A DNA stretch of 64,000 bases from Gammaproteobacteria bacterium. GTDB taxonomy: Bacteria; Pseudomonadota; Gammaproteobacteria; Pseudomonadales; Cellvibrionaceae. Numbering within the stretch: position 1 is the first letter of the stretch; the number at the start of each line of letters is the position of its first letter. The DNA lies in NCBI GenBank assembly GCA_021151835.1, contig JAGKWO010000012.1, positions 54,352-118,351 on the forward strand, read 5' to 3'. Below the pieces are notes generated by a model, which had not been told where the DNA came from, searched no databases, and worked only from the letters and a program-made list of their open reading frames with translations. Position numbers and translations under genes: made by a program. Positions 8,525-16,820 of this stretch are shown one piece after another.

Positions 8525-9586
8525 ATGTCAGATTCTGTCGCTCCTACCGCTGTAACACCCGCCCGTAAACCCCGTAGCAATGCCGGCCGTACCACTATCC
8601 GCCAGGTTGCCAATCATGTCGGCGTGTCCGCTATCACCATTTCCCGCTACTTCAAACAGCCGGATTCAGTGTCGGAAGAACTGCGCGCGCAAATTGCGGC
8701 GGCGGTTGCCGAGCTGGGTTATGTGCCCAATCAGGTTGCTGGTGGTCTGGCCTCGGCCAGTTCACGCATTGTAGGGATGGTAATCCCTAATATTTCCGGG
8801 CCGATTTTTGCGAATACGATCCAGAGCTTTAGCGATATCCTCAACCAGAATGGTTACCAGTTGATGCTGGCATCAAGTTATTTTTCGCCCGGGCAGGAAG
8901 AAAATGCGGTGCGCAGCTTTTTGGGGTGGTCGCCCGCCGCGTTGGTGCTGACGAGTTATTTCCACACTGAAGCCACGGAAAAAATGATTGCGCAGGCGGG
9001 AATTCCCGTGGTGGAAACCTGGGATTTGCAAACAGATCGCGCGCCGATTCAAGTGGGTTTCCATCACCAGGATGTCGGTCGCATGGCCGCCAATTATTTG
9101 ATCGACAAAGGTTACCAGCGCATCGCCTTCGTCACCAATAGCATCGCCGGCGACTTCAGCGCGCTTGAGCGTCGCGACGGTTACCGCGAAGTCATGCAAC
9201 AACACCAACGCGAAAGCCGCGCTTACACACCCACAGCGCAACCGCCATTGGAAGCGGGCGAGGAAGCATTCAAAGCATTAACAAATTGCGAAAATCCCGC
9301 TGATGCGATCATCTTCGCCAACGATAATCTCGCTTGCGGCGCATTGCTCGCCGCCCAGCGCGCCGGAATAAAAATCCCGACCCAATGCGCTATCGTCGGC
9401 TTCGGTGACTACGCCATCGCTGATAAGCTTTACCCGAGCCTCACCACCATTCGCCCACCTGCAACTGAAATCGGCGAAGTCGCCGCGCGCCGGATTCTGG
9501 AATTGGTTGGCGCATTACCTGAACCGGAAAATGCGCCGGAACATTTTCATTTGCAGTGTGAGTTGGTTGAGCGGGAGAGTAGTTGA
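8525..9586 (+). CDS. LacI-family transcriptional regulator (GntR-like subgroup)
   Basis: A 353-residue repressor. After about 22 residues of leader comes the helix-turn-helix TIRQVANHVGVSAITISRYF and the hinge GYVPNQVAGGLASASS. A periplasmic-binding-protein-like sensor domain follows (VGMVIPNISGPIFANTIQSF; FANDNLACGALLAAQ; VGFGDYAIADKLYPSLTTIRPP). The organisation and many residues resemble E. coli GntR, the gluconate repressor. It is divergent from the sugar ABC operon and most likely controls it through the palindrome at 8439-8452. No strong ribosome binding site is seen before the ATG, so a slightly later start is possible. Confidence 0.93.
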   Translation: MSDSVAPTAVTPARKPRSNAGRTTIRQVANHVGVSAITISRYFKQPDSVSEELRAQIAAAVAELGYVPNQVAGGLASASSRIVGMVIPNISGPIFANTIQSFSDILNQNGYQLMLASSYFSPGQEENAVRSFLGWSPAALVLTSYFHTEATEKMIAQAGIPVVETWDLQTDRAPIQVGFHHQDVGRMAANYLIDKGYQRIAFVTNSIAGDFSALERRDGYREVMQQHQRESRAYTPTAQPPLEAGEEAFKALTNCENPADAIIFANDNLACGALLAAQRAGIKIPTQCAIVGFGDYAIADKLYPSLTTIRPPATEIGEVAARRILELVGALPEPENAPEHFHLQCELVERESS

Positions 9587-9601
9587 TTGTTTTTAAAAAA
9601 T

Positions 9602-9837
9602 TTAATCGTTGTTGCTTATGTTGTTTTGGTTGGCCAATACGATAAGGGTGCATGCAGTGAGGTTGCTGCCGATTAATTCACCACGTACTTTTCCGCCGAG
9701 AATCGTGGCGATGCGATTTTGGCGTTGTACTAAAATATTTTCGCTGCCACGCACGTTTTCGTAGCGCATTAACTCGCGCTGGGAAAAGAGTTACTGGAAT
9801 TGATCGGCATTAAATGGATTTCAACTGCCAGTTGCAT
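9602..9837 (-). pseudogene. Decayed small ORF, frameshifted, unknown family
   Basis: On the minus strand an ATG at 9837 opens a 22-codon frame (MQLAVEIHLMPINSSNSF...). The reading then makes best sense in another frame, which contains ATG 9769 and runs 55 codons (MRYENVRGSENILV ... LIVLANQNNISNND) to TAA at 9602-9604. The intact 55-codon part could also be a small gene alone. No ribosome binding site supports either start. The first part resembles the decayed ORF at 10550-10774 (EI-L--PINS-----Q). This occupies the gene-poor stretch between the LacI regulator and the thioredoxin. Confidence 0.35.
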
Positions 9838-10011
9838 TGTTTGGGAATTGAAAGCGTATATTTAGTATTGCAATCACAATAGGGTCAAATTGAAATGAAA
9901 AAGTATTGAGTTCGGCGCAATACCGAACCCAATCCTTCAATTAAACGCGGCGGTTAGTGCTAAACGTTTGAAGTGCAGTTTAGTGCTGCCTTCGATTTTG
10001 TATATTAGCGT

Positions 10012-10488
10012 TTATTTGCCGCTTGCCTGAACCGCTTTCCATGTGGCAATAAACTCTTTGAATTTTTCGCTTGAATATCCTTTGCCTTTTTCAAGATGGC
10101 CCGTGTTTTGGGTACCAATAACTTTACCATTACTATCGGTTATGACAAAAAACGGATAGCCTTTTATCTCTGGAAACTGGCTGACAAACTGGTCGTTTTT
10201 GTTGTCGTCACTCACATTGACTTTAAGAAAAATAAAAACATCATCAATGCCGCTATTAATTTCCGGATTAGAAGTAATAAATTTTTCAATCCGATGACAC
10301 CACACACACCAGTCACCACCAAATTCAACCAGAATTAATTTTCCGCTCGCTTTGGCATCTTTCTTTGCTGCTTCAAAGTCCGCAGCAGAATCGCGCTTGG
10401 GATCATATTTCCTATTGTAATCTTTATCGCCTAATGCGAAGGCAAACGATGTAATAACAGTCAGTACAAAAACACATAACGTTTTCAT
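10012..10488 (-). CDS. Secreted thioredoxin-fold protein
   Basis: A 158-residue protein with a signal peptide (cleavage near ITSFAFA) and a thioredoxin fold carrying the redox motif WCVWCH within LILVEFGGDWCVWCHRIEKF. The cis-proline segment GYPFFVI and the GKVIGTQNTGH strand are in the expected order. It resembles the thioredoxin_7/DsbD-gamma-like group rather than classical thioredoxin. Probable role: periplasmic thiol-disulfide exchange. It stands alone with flanking decayed DNA, so its partner is unknown. Confidence 0.85.
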   Translation of the reverse strand: MKTLCVFVLTVITSFAFALGDKDYNRKYDPKRDSAADFEAAKKDAKASGKLILVEFGGDWCVWCHRIEKFITSNPEINSGIDDVFIFLKVNVSDDNKNDQFVSQFPEIKGYPFFVITDSNGKVIGTQNTGHLEKGKGYSSEKFKEFIATWKAVQASGK

Positions 10489-10549
10489 AGGGATTCCTGC
10501 TTCTGTGAAGGCGGCGTTAGCCGTCTGTTTTCACGTTTTGAGATTGCTT

Positions 10550-10774
10550 TTATTTAGGTATCTGCGTTTTCAAATGCACTTTAATTTTGTCCAGTATATC
10601 AGCAAATGTATCTTGCTCCGCAACGTGGATTAACTCCTCACCACATGAAATAAGGTGTTACCCTCAGGTGAATGAAATTCAAGTCGGAATTGCTGGTAAA
10701 AAAGTGCATTTGAATTGATCGGGCTTAATAACAGAGGGATTTCACGAAACCTGGAGAGAGGTTACATTATCCAT
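10550..10774 (-). pseudogene. Decayed small ORF with two compensating frameshifts
   Basis: Minus-strand reading from ATG 10774 gives MDNVTSLQ. A one-base shift is then needed to continue as FREIPLLLSPINSNALFYQQ and RLEFHSPEGNTLFHVV. A second shift returns to the first frame for EELIHVAEQDTFADILDKIK, ending at TAA 10550-10552. The composition looks protein-like in all three pieces, which suggests a once-intact protein of about 75 residues. It may be paralogous to the fragment at 9602-9837. Family not recognised. Assembly errors could also cause the shifts. Confidence 0.35.
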
Positions 10775-10919
10775 AATCAAATCTCATAGTTTTGATATTA
10801 AACCGCCGCCACATCTGAGTACGGTAGAGGAACCGTATTTAATCTTCGCTGTGAAGAAGACGCTAATAAACCCCGGTAGTAGTAAATGGATTATCAGGTA
10901 ACTTGATGGCACTAAAGGA

Positions 10920-13424
10920 TCACGCAATTTTTGCTGGCTTTTGAGACGTATATTCCGGGAAAAATTCCAGTAGTTTTTGTTGCGGGAGCGGGCGTGAAAA
11001 CAGGTAGCCCTGGCCGAGGTTGCAGCCGTGGCTATGCAGGAAGTATTGTTGGCTCATCTCTTCAATACCTTCACCAACAATCTGCATCGGGATAATTTTA
11101 CTCAATCCTATAATTGCTTTAATCATTTCGTCATGTTCTTTGGCGGTGCCAATGCGATTGATAAAAGATCGATCAATTTTTAAATATTGCGGAGCAAAGC
11201 GAATAATATAGCTCAGTGATGAGTAGCCAATACCAAAATCATCCAGCGATATTTTAATGCCCATGGCTTTGAGTTCGCTAATCTGCCGCAGGTTATTTTC
11301 GGTATTTTCCAGAAACATCTGCTCGGTGATTTCAATAATCAAACGATCAGCGGGTAGTTTGGACGCGGTGAGTGCTTGTGCAATGACAGAAATCAGGTTT
11401 TGTTGCACAAACTGGCGCGCTGAAATATTCACCGATACTGCGAGCGGGAATCCCGCCTTTTCCCACTCCATGGCCTGCATACACGCACGGTGAACAATCC
11501 ATTCACCCATCGCAATAATTAAACCGGTTTCCTGGGCGTAGGATATAAATTCGTCCGGTGGAACCATGCCGCGCGTGGGGTGATGCCAACGAATCAATGC
11601 CTCGGCAGAAACCATATCACCAGTGTCCAGGTTGATAACTGGTTGATAATAAAGTTCAAATTCGCGATTGCTGATCGCTTTACGTAAGTCGGCATCCAGC
11701 AATAACCGATTATGAACGTATTCCGTTAATTCTTTGCGGTAAAGCTGGTAACAATTACGCCCTTTTGCTTTGGCATCGTAGAGCGCACTGTCGGCATTAC
11801 GGAGTAAAGTTTTTGCATCATTGCCATCGGTAGGGTAGAGCGCTATACCAAAGCTCATTCCGATATGAACCCGATTTGCGCCCAGCTTGACCGGTTTTTT
11901 AATTTTTTTGATAAGTTTATCGGCAACTGCTACTACCGCTTCAAATTTGGTGACATCCTGCAACAAGATGACAAATTCATCACCACCCAAACGGCACACA
12001 CTGTCTTCATGGCGTAAGGATTTTTGCAAGCGCCGCGCAATTATTTTTAATAGCTGGTCACCGGCTTCGTGGCCGAGGCCATCATTGATTTGCTTAAAGT
12101 GATCCGCATCGCCAAACAGTACGGCAAAAGGTGCTGCAGTGCGATGGGATTTTTGAATCAGGAATTCAATTTCCTGATTGAGTTTGGCGCGGTTACCCAG
12201 ACCGGTTAAGGTATCGTAATGGGCAAGTTTTATTAGTTGTGATTCGTAACGCTTGCGTTCGGATAAATTATAGACTTGCAACAAATAGCAGGATTCATCA
12301 TTAAATTTATTAATAAAAGCGGCGCTGATCAGTGTTGGGACAAAATGTGTATTGCGGGTGACCAGTTGGGCTTCAAACTGGACAAAACGAATGCTATTGG
12401 CCCGCAGTTTTTCCAATTGAAAATAGGTGTTCTCCAAATCCTGTGAGCCAATAAATTTATTTAATTCAGTGGGAAGTGGTTCGCGCTCATTGTCAAAAAT
12501 ATGATTGTCATATCCCAATATCTGGCAAAGCGCAGGGTTAACCTTAATAATACGCCCCTCAATGTTGACCAGGATCATTCCCAACGGCGCATAATCAAAA
12601 ACCGCTTGAAACAATTGCTCACTGTTAGCCAATGCCTGGCGGGTGAGTTCTACATCTGTGATGTCAGTATTACTGCCTAGCCAGCGGATAATTTCGCCAC
12701 TGTCATTTTTTTGCGGTATTGCGCGCGTATCAAACCAGCGATATTGGCCATCGTGGCGACGAATGCGGAATATCACAAACATTTCCTTGCCGGATTCCAC
12801 CGCCTGTGTCCATGCTTTCATTAAATAGTCACGATCATCCGGGTGTATTTGCTCCAGCCAACCAAAGTCCAATTGTTTTTCCGCAGGAATGCCTGTGTAT
12901 TCACACCAGCGGCGATTGAGGAAATCGCACCGTCCACTCGGCAGGCAGGTCCAGGTGAGTTGCGGTAAACCTTCTGCGAGCTGGTTAAACCGGAGCCGGT
13001 CTTCGCGCGCCTGGTGTTCGGCATCTGCCCACAACTGACTTGCTTGCAATGTTTTGCGCAATAATTCCGCATCAAGGTTACGCTTGGGCAAATAATCGAA
13101 TAATCCATCGCGCATGGCATCGGCAATCACGCGCTCATCGGTATTGCCACTCACCATGATAACCGGTGTAGGGGTAGGTTTATGATTAAGTATTTTCTGG
13201 ATTAATTCAGAGCCGACTGCATCTTTAAGTTGGTAATCTACAATGACGCAATCGAATTGATATTGTTGCAGTAACCCAAGGGCATGTTGTGCTGAATTGG
13301 ATTCCATGATGCGCAACTTCAACAAGGTTTTACGCAGCAGGCGATTCATTTTTTCCAAATCAACATCGTCATCTTCAATCAGGAGCAGTAACAACGATTG
13401 ATGGGTTTCGTAACTGTCAAGCAT
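10920..13424 (-). CDS. REC-PAS-PAS-GGDEF-EAL cyclic-di-GMP signalling protein
   Basis: An 834-residue cytosolic protein: receiver domain (LLLLIEDDDVDL; phospho-acceptor Asp in CVIVDYQLKD), two PAS domains with a PAC-like WLGSNTDIT, a diguanylate cyclase domain with intact RLGGDEFVILLQ, and a phosphodiesterase domain with EALIRWHHP, EITEQ and DDFGIGYSS. Both enzymatic motifs are canonical, so it may make or degrade c-di-GMP depending on the input. The ATG at 13422-13424 follows AGG at usual spacing; the frame is open 34 codons further up, which would overlap the regulator gene. It lies 52 bases downstream of a response regulator and histidine kinase, so it may receive their phosphate. Confidence 0.93.
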   Translation of the reverse strand: MLDSYETHQSLLLLLIEDDDVDLEKMNRLLRKTLLKLRIMESNSAQHALGLLQQYQFDCVIVDYQLKDAVGSELIQKILNHKPTPTPVIMVSGNTDERVIADAMRDGLFDYLPKRNLDAELLRKTLQASQLWADAEHQAREDRLRFNQLAEGLPQLTWTCLPSGRCDFLNRRWCEYTGIPAEKQLDFGWLEQIHPDDRDYLMKAWTQAVESGKEMFVIFRIRRHDGQYRWFDTRAIPQKNDSGEIIRWLGSNTDITDVELTRQALANSEQLFQAVFDYAPLGMILVNIEGRIIKVNPALCQILGYDNHIFDNEREPLPTELNKFIGSQDLENTYFQLEKLRANSIRFVQFEAQLVTRNTHFVPTLISAAFINKFNDESCYLLQVYNLSERKRYESQLIKLAHYDTLTGLGNRAKLNQEIEFLIQKSHRTAAPFAVLFGDADHFKQINDGLGHEAGDQLLKIIARRLQKSLRHEDSVCRLGGDEFVILLQDVTKFEAVVAVADKLIKKIKKPVKLGANRVHIGMSFGIALYPTDGNDAKTLLRNADSALYDAKAKGRNCYQLYRKELTEYVHNRLLLDADLRKAISNREFELYYQPVINLDTGDMVSAEALIRWHHPTRGMVPPDEFISYAQETGLIIAMGEWIVHRACMQAMEWEKAGFPLAVSVNISARQFVQQNLISVIAQALTASKLPADRLIIEITEQMFLENTENNLRQISELKAMGIKISLDDFGIGYSSLSYIIRFAPQYLKIDRSFINRIGTAKEHDEMIKAIIGLSKIIPMQIVGEGIEEMSQQYFLHSHGCNLGQGYLFSRPLPQQKLLEFFPEYTSQKPAKIA

Positions 13425-13476
13425 GCTCTGCTTACCTCGTACTTTGCTTCTGCTGGCGCTGGAAAATATAAATCTG

Positions 13477-13908
13477 TCAGGCGGGCAAGCTAACAGTGCT
13501 GCGATAATTGTCCAGCAGATTAGCAAGCTTGGCGAATTGCGGACCTACGGCTGATTTCACCATATAGCCAGCGATGTTCTGGTGATACGCCCGGGTGCGA
13601 TCAGAATCCGCATCCGAGGTGGTTAACACAAAAATAATGCTGTCATGCAAATTTTTATCGCCGCGAACTTCCTGCAAAAATTCAAAACCATCCATGCGTG
13701 GCATATTCAGATCCAATAGAATCAAATAAGGCTTTTCAATAGTTAAATCGTTGTGTTGGTGGCGTAAAATTTCGAGTGCTTCCAAACCATCGCGTGCAAG
13801 GGTAATGGGAAAATCCATCGCATGTTTACGTAAGCTGCGCACCACAGATTCCGCGGCAACGTCATCATCATCTACAATTAAAATATTAACTTTGGACGGG
13901 TTACTCAT
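13477..13908 (-). CDS. Single-domain response regulator (Rcp-type)
   Basis: A 143-residue receiver domain with no output domain. The acidic pocket is IVDDDD, the phospho-acceptor is the Asp in LILLDLNMPRMDGFEF, followed by the FVLTTSDAD switch Thr and the YMVKS Lys. The family resembles Rcp1-like partners of phytochrome-type kinases. The ATG at 13906-13908 has GGAAAG upstream and overlaps the kinase gene end by eight bases, so the two are translationally coupled. It probably takes phosphate from the adjacent kinase and passes the signal by protein contact. Confidence 0.92.
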   Translation of the reverse strand: MSNPSKVNILIVDDDDVAAESVVRSLRKHAMDFPITLARDGLEALEILRHQHNDLTIEKPYLILLDLNMPRMDGFEFLQEVRGDKNLHDSIIFVLTTSDADSDRTRAYHQNIAGYMVKSAVGPQFAKLANLLDNYRSTVSLPA

Positions 13909-15364
13909 CGATATCTTTCCTCGCAAAGCGCGGCCACCACACATGGAAACTGCAGCCGGGTTTATCGGTATTGCTGATCAATTCTATTTGTCCTCCATGG
14001 CTTTCGGTGAGGCGTTTGGCTAACGCCAGTCCGATACCGCTACCACTGCTTTCATTGGTGCTGAGTGTCTGGAATAAACGAAAAACGCGCTCCTGGGCAT
14101 TTTTGGGAATACCGGGGCCATTGTCGGTAACTTTGAATAAACAATAGCTACCGCTTGCCTCGGCGCTAATCGTGATACGCGGGTTTACACCATTGTGATG
14201 TTTAAGGGCATTGCTGAATAAGTTGCGTAATACCGTTTCCAGTGGAATTTTTGCAGCGGTAATTTCTTTAATATGGATTTCCTGGCTAATGGAAAATGTA
14301 TCCGGAATCGGATGCATTTCGATGATGCCGGTAATCAATGCTTCAACGTCAATAATTGTGGATTCTTTCGCGCGTTTTCCGGCGCGGGCATAAAGTAATA
14401 AATCTTCAATTAGTCGCTCCATGCGCCCAATGCGTACGCGAATACGGTCTACATTTTTTTGGACTGCCTCAGGAACATTGTCACCGAGATCTTCATGAAT
14501 CCATTCCACCAAATCGCTAATACCACGTAACGGCGATTTCAAATCGTGTGAAGCAACGTAGGTAAATTCTTCCAGGTGCGCATTGGCTTGTTTTAAATTT
14601 AATTCAAGGCGCTTGCGTTCGGTGATGTCAGTGACCACGGCGAGGGTCAAATTCCCGGTATCGCTTTCAACCTGGCTCAAACCAATTTCGATAGGGATTT
14701 CGGTTCCGCTTTTATGACGGCCGGTCAAATCACGGCCCAGGCCCATCGGACGCAAGCTGGGCTTCTGCACGTATCCGGCGCGCAATTTTTCATGGCCTTC
14801 GCGATAACGTTCTGGTAGTAAAACATCCATGGATTTTCCCAGCAGCTCTTCTTTGGTGTAACCAAATAATTTCAACAAGCTGGGATTAATCATCTGGATA
14901 ATGCCGCGCTCATCCACCAGCAACTGCCCGTAGGGCGAGGCTTCGATGACTTTGCGCAAGCGATCTTCCAATTGCTTGCGGCGGGTAATGTTGACGATAG
15001 TCGCAACGATAAATTGCTCACCGTCGGAAACCAAAGAGCGCAAACCAATTTCAAGCGGAAATTCGCTGTCGTCTTTGCGCTTGCCATAAAGGTCACGGCC
15101 CGCGCCCATGTAGCGGGTGGACGGTTGGTCAATATAACTTTGGCGCAATTGTGCATGGTTGCGACTGAAACGATCAGGAAGTAATTGATCGATACTTTTA
15201 TCAATCAGCTCCTCGCGCTGGTAACCAAACAGGCGCTCGGCTTCGGCATTGAGGTAACTGATGCGGCCGTCGTGGTGGGTCACGATAATTCCTGCGGGCA
15301 CTGCGTCCAGTAGCTCGCGTATATAAGACGGCTGTTTAAGGTTTGAATTGCCCTGAGGTGGCAT
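13901..15364 (-). CDS. PAS-PAS sensor histidine kinase
   Basis: A 487-residue kinase without membrane helices, so a cytosolic sensor. Two PAS domains in tandem share the pattern LFGY--EEL--KS-D-LLP-R and a GRDL-G--K linker, which points to internal duplication. A coiled linker leads to the dimerisation domain with H-box FTYVASHDLKSPLRG, then an ATPase domain with N-box NLFSNALKHH, G1 DNGPGIP and G2 GSGIGLALAKR. The ATG at 15362-15364 has GGGAG upstream. First gene of the three-gene signalling set. The ligand is unknown; no haem or flavin signature is evident by eye. Confidence 0.93.
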   Translation of the reverse strand: MPPQGNSNLKQPSYIRELLDAVPAGIIVTHHDGRISYLNAEAERLFGYQREELIDKSIDQLLPDRFSRNHAQLRQSYIDQPSTRYMGAGRDLYGKRKDDSEFPLEIGLRSLVSDGEQFIVATIVNITRRKQLEDRLRKVIEASPYGQLLVDERGIIQMINPSLLKLFGYTKEELLGKSMDVLLPERYREGHEKLRAGYVQKPSLRPMGLGRDLTGRHKSGTEIPIEIGLSQVESDTGNLTLAVVTDITERKRLELNLKQANAHLEEFTYVASHDLKSPLRGISDLVEWIHEDLGDNVPEAVQKNVDRIRVRIGRMERLIEDLLLYARAGKRAKESTIIDVEALITGIIEMHPIPDTFSISQEIHIKEITAAKIPLETVLRNLFSNALKHHNGVNPRITISAEASGSYCLFKVTDNGPGIPKNAQERVFRLFQTLSTNESSGSGIGLALAKRLTESHGGQIELISNTDKPGCSFHVWWPRFARKDIDE

Positions 15365-15609
15365 CCGCTACGACTCCCTTGATTACCCAGGCTGGACTGC
15401 AGTCGCGGTTTTCCGGTGAGGCATTTTCCCCCGAAAGCCCGTGATTCCTGGCTTGAGTATAGGCAGTGGCTATTTATCAGGCTGTGTTGTTGGTAAAAAA
15501 GACAGCGGTTTTTCAGAGTTTTTGGCAATAAAAATGTGGATTTAATAGAGTTTTTGCGTTGCAGCAAGGGAATCGGCGCTGGAAATCTTTCTGTATCAAA
15601 ATGGAAAAC

Positions 15610-15638
15610 AAAAACGCCAGCATGATCCTGGCGTTTTT
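15610..15638 (-). terminator. Intrinsic terminator of tpx
   Basis: Eleven-bp stem (AAAAACGCCAG with CTGGCGTTTTT) and a 7-base loop, with a T-run on the minus strand, 22 bases past the tpx stop. No gene was seen between it and the kinase start at 15364. Confidence 0.85.
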
Positions 15639-15659
15639 ATTTCAACAGCGGAGCTGCAA

Positions 15660-16157
15660 TCACGCGAGAACTTTCAATGCTGCATCGTAGTTGGGTTCGT
15701 GGGCGACTTCGCTTACCAGTTCGGTGTGCAGTACTTTGCCTTCCGCATCCAGCACAACTACAGCGCGTGCGGTTAAACCCGTAAGTGGGCCATCAACCAG
15801 TTTTACGCCATAGTCAGCTGCAAACGTAGAACGGAATGCAGAAGCCGGGATCACTTTATCCAGACCTTCAGCGCCACAGAAACGCGCCAATGCAAAGGGC
15901 AGATCCTGAGATGCACAAATCACCACTGTGTTGTCGAGTGCACTTGCCTGGGCATTGAAGGTACGTACCGATTGTGCGCAGGTGGGAGTATCAACACTGG
16001 GGAAAATATTCAGTACAACGCGCTTGCCAACCAGATCGCCAGAGGAAACTTCAGAAAGATCGGTTTTTACCAGTTTAAAAGCAGGTGCTTTACCGCCGAC
16101 CGCTGGCAGATTACCGTTGGTATTGAAAGGATTTCCTTTGAGAGTCACTGTTGCCAT
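15660..16157 (-). CDS. tpx: Thiol peroxidase (atypical 2-Cys peroxiredoxin)
   Basis: A 165-residue peroxiredoxin that reduces hydrogen and alkyl peroxides using thioredoxin. The peroxidatic Cys lies in SVDTPTCAQSVRTFN and the resolving Cys in FALARFCGAEGL, as in Tpx. The start at 16155-16157 has GGAG upstream and matches the family N-terminus (MATVTLKGNPF). The frame stays open for a further 187 codons upstream, but that part has no family similarity and overlaps an intergenic repeat, so I reject it. Monocistronic, with its own terminator. Confidence 0.95.
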   Translation of the reverse strand: MATVTLKGNPFNTNGNLPAVGGKAPAFKLVKTDLSEVSSGDLVGKRVVLNIFPSVDTPTCAQSVRTFNAQASALDNTVVICASQDLPFALARFCGAEGLDKVIPASAFRSTFAADYGVKLVDGPLTGLTARAVVVLDAEGKVLHTELVSEVAHEPNYDAALKVLA

Positions 16158-16329
16158 AAAAATACTCCTGAACCTTGTGAAGTTGATTTGACGAATAAAT
16201 AACGTTGTGAAGCCTAGATGATAGAGGCGAAAAAGGGAATTGCAATGGGTGCCACGGCGGAAAAATCTTTGTAATAACAGGCAATTGGTCATGTTTTGCC
16301 AAAATGCCGCGCGCCTGTTTTCAAGCGCA

Positions 16330-16351
16330 GGGGCGCGATTTATCGCGCCCC
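16330..16351. repeat. Dispersed palindromic repeat, copy 1 (GC-rich hairpin)
   Basis: Ten-bp perfect arms, GGGGCGCGAT and ATCGCGCCCC, around two T. An almost identical hairpin is at 48991-49016. It lies in the long gap between tpx and the 4.5S RNA promoter, followed at 16405-16427 by the second module, as in the other copy. Confidence 0.7.
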
Positions 16352-16404
16352 AAAATTGCGGCAATTCATGGGTTGTTGGTTCCCCACCATAAACGGCACA
16401 AATC

Positions 16405-16427
16405 AGGGCGCAATAAATTACGCTCCT
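16405..16427. repeat. Dispersed palindromic repeat, copy 1 (AT-centred module)
   Basis: An imperfect palindrome starting AGGGCGCAATAAATTA and ending CGCTCCT. The same AGGGCGCAATAAATT word occurs at 49082-49096, where the right arm is a better match. It looks like an extragenic repeat unit rather than a gene. Confidence 0.6.
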
Positions 16428-16491
16428 GGGGATCAACAATTGTTCAATGCAGATCGACAAATGCTCAAAAAGGTAAATGGAAAATTCTGCC

Positions 16492-16520
16492 TTGCAATGC
16501 AGGGGCAAAGTGATGATAAT
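16492..16520 (+). promoter_or_regulatory. Sigma-70 promoter of the 4.5S RNA gene
   Basis: TTGCAA (16492-16497), a 17-bp spacer and GATAAT (16515-16520), followed by a GC-rich discriminator (GCGCGCC) like those of growth-regulated stable RNA promoters. The predicted start near 16527 leaves a leader of about 40 bases before the mature RNA. Confidence 0.6.
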
Positions 16521-16565
16521 GCGCGCCTCTTGCGATAGCCGCCCGGTTATCAACGCAAGCACTAT

Positions 16566-16674
<109 letters not shown>

Positions 16675-16764
16675 TCCTGACCTTTCCCTCCTTTGAGTTT
16701 TTTCTCCTGGATTAACATTATTTGATCAGCGAATCCGCTGGTGTCTATTTCCGCCCTGCGCCGC

Positions 16765-16770
16765 TATAAT
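16765..16770 (+). promoter_or_regulatory. Consensus -10 box upstream of dnaX
   Basis: A perfect TATAAT lies 51 bases before the dnaX ATG. The -35 region at suitable distance is poor, so promoter strength is uncertain. Confidence 0.4.
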
Positions 16771-16820
16771 CGCCGCCTGATTTTTTATTCGTCCTTTTTG
16801 GCAAGAGAGCAGCATCCGGC

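Noticed and set aside
9910..9928. GTTCGG/CCGAAC hairpin as terminator of the thioredoxin gene
   Set aside because: Only six base pairs and no T-run on the relevant strand.
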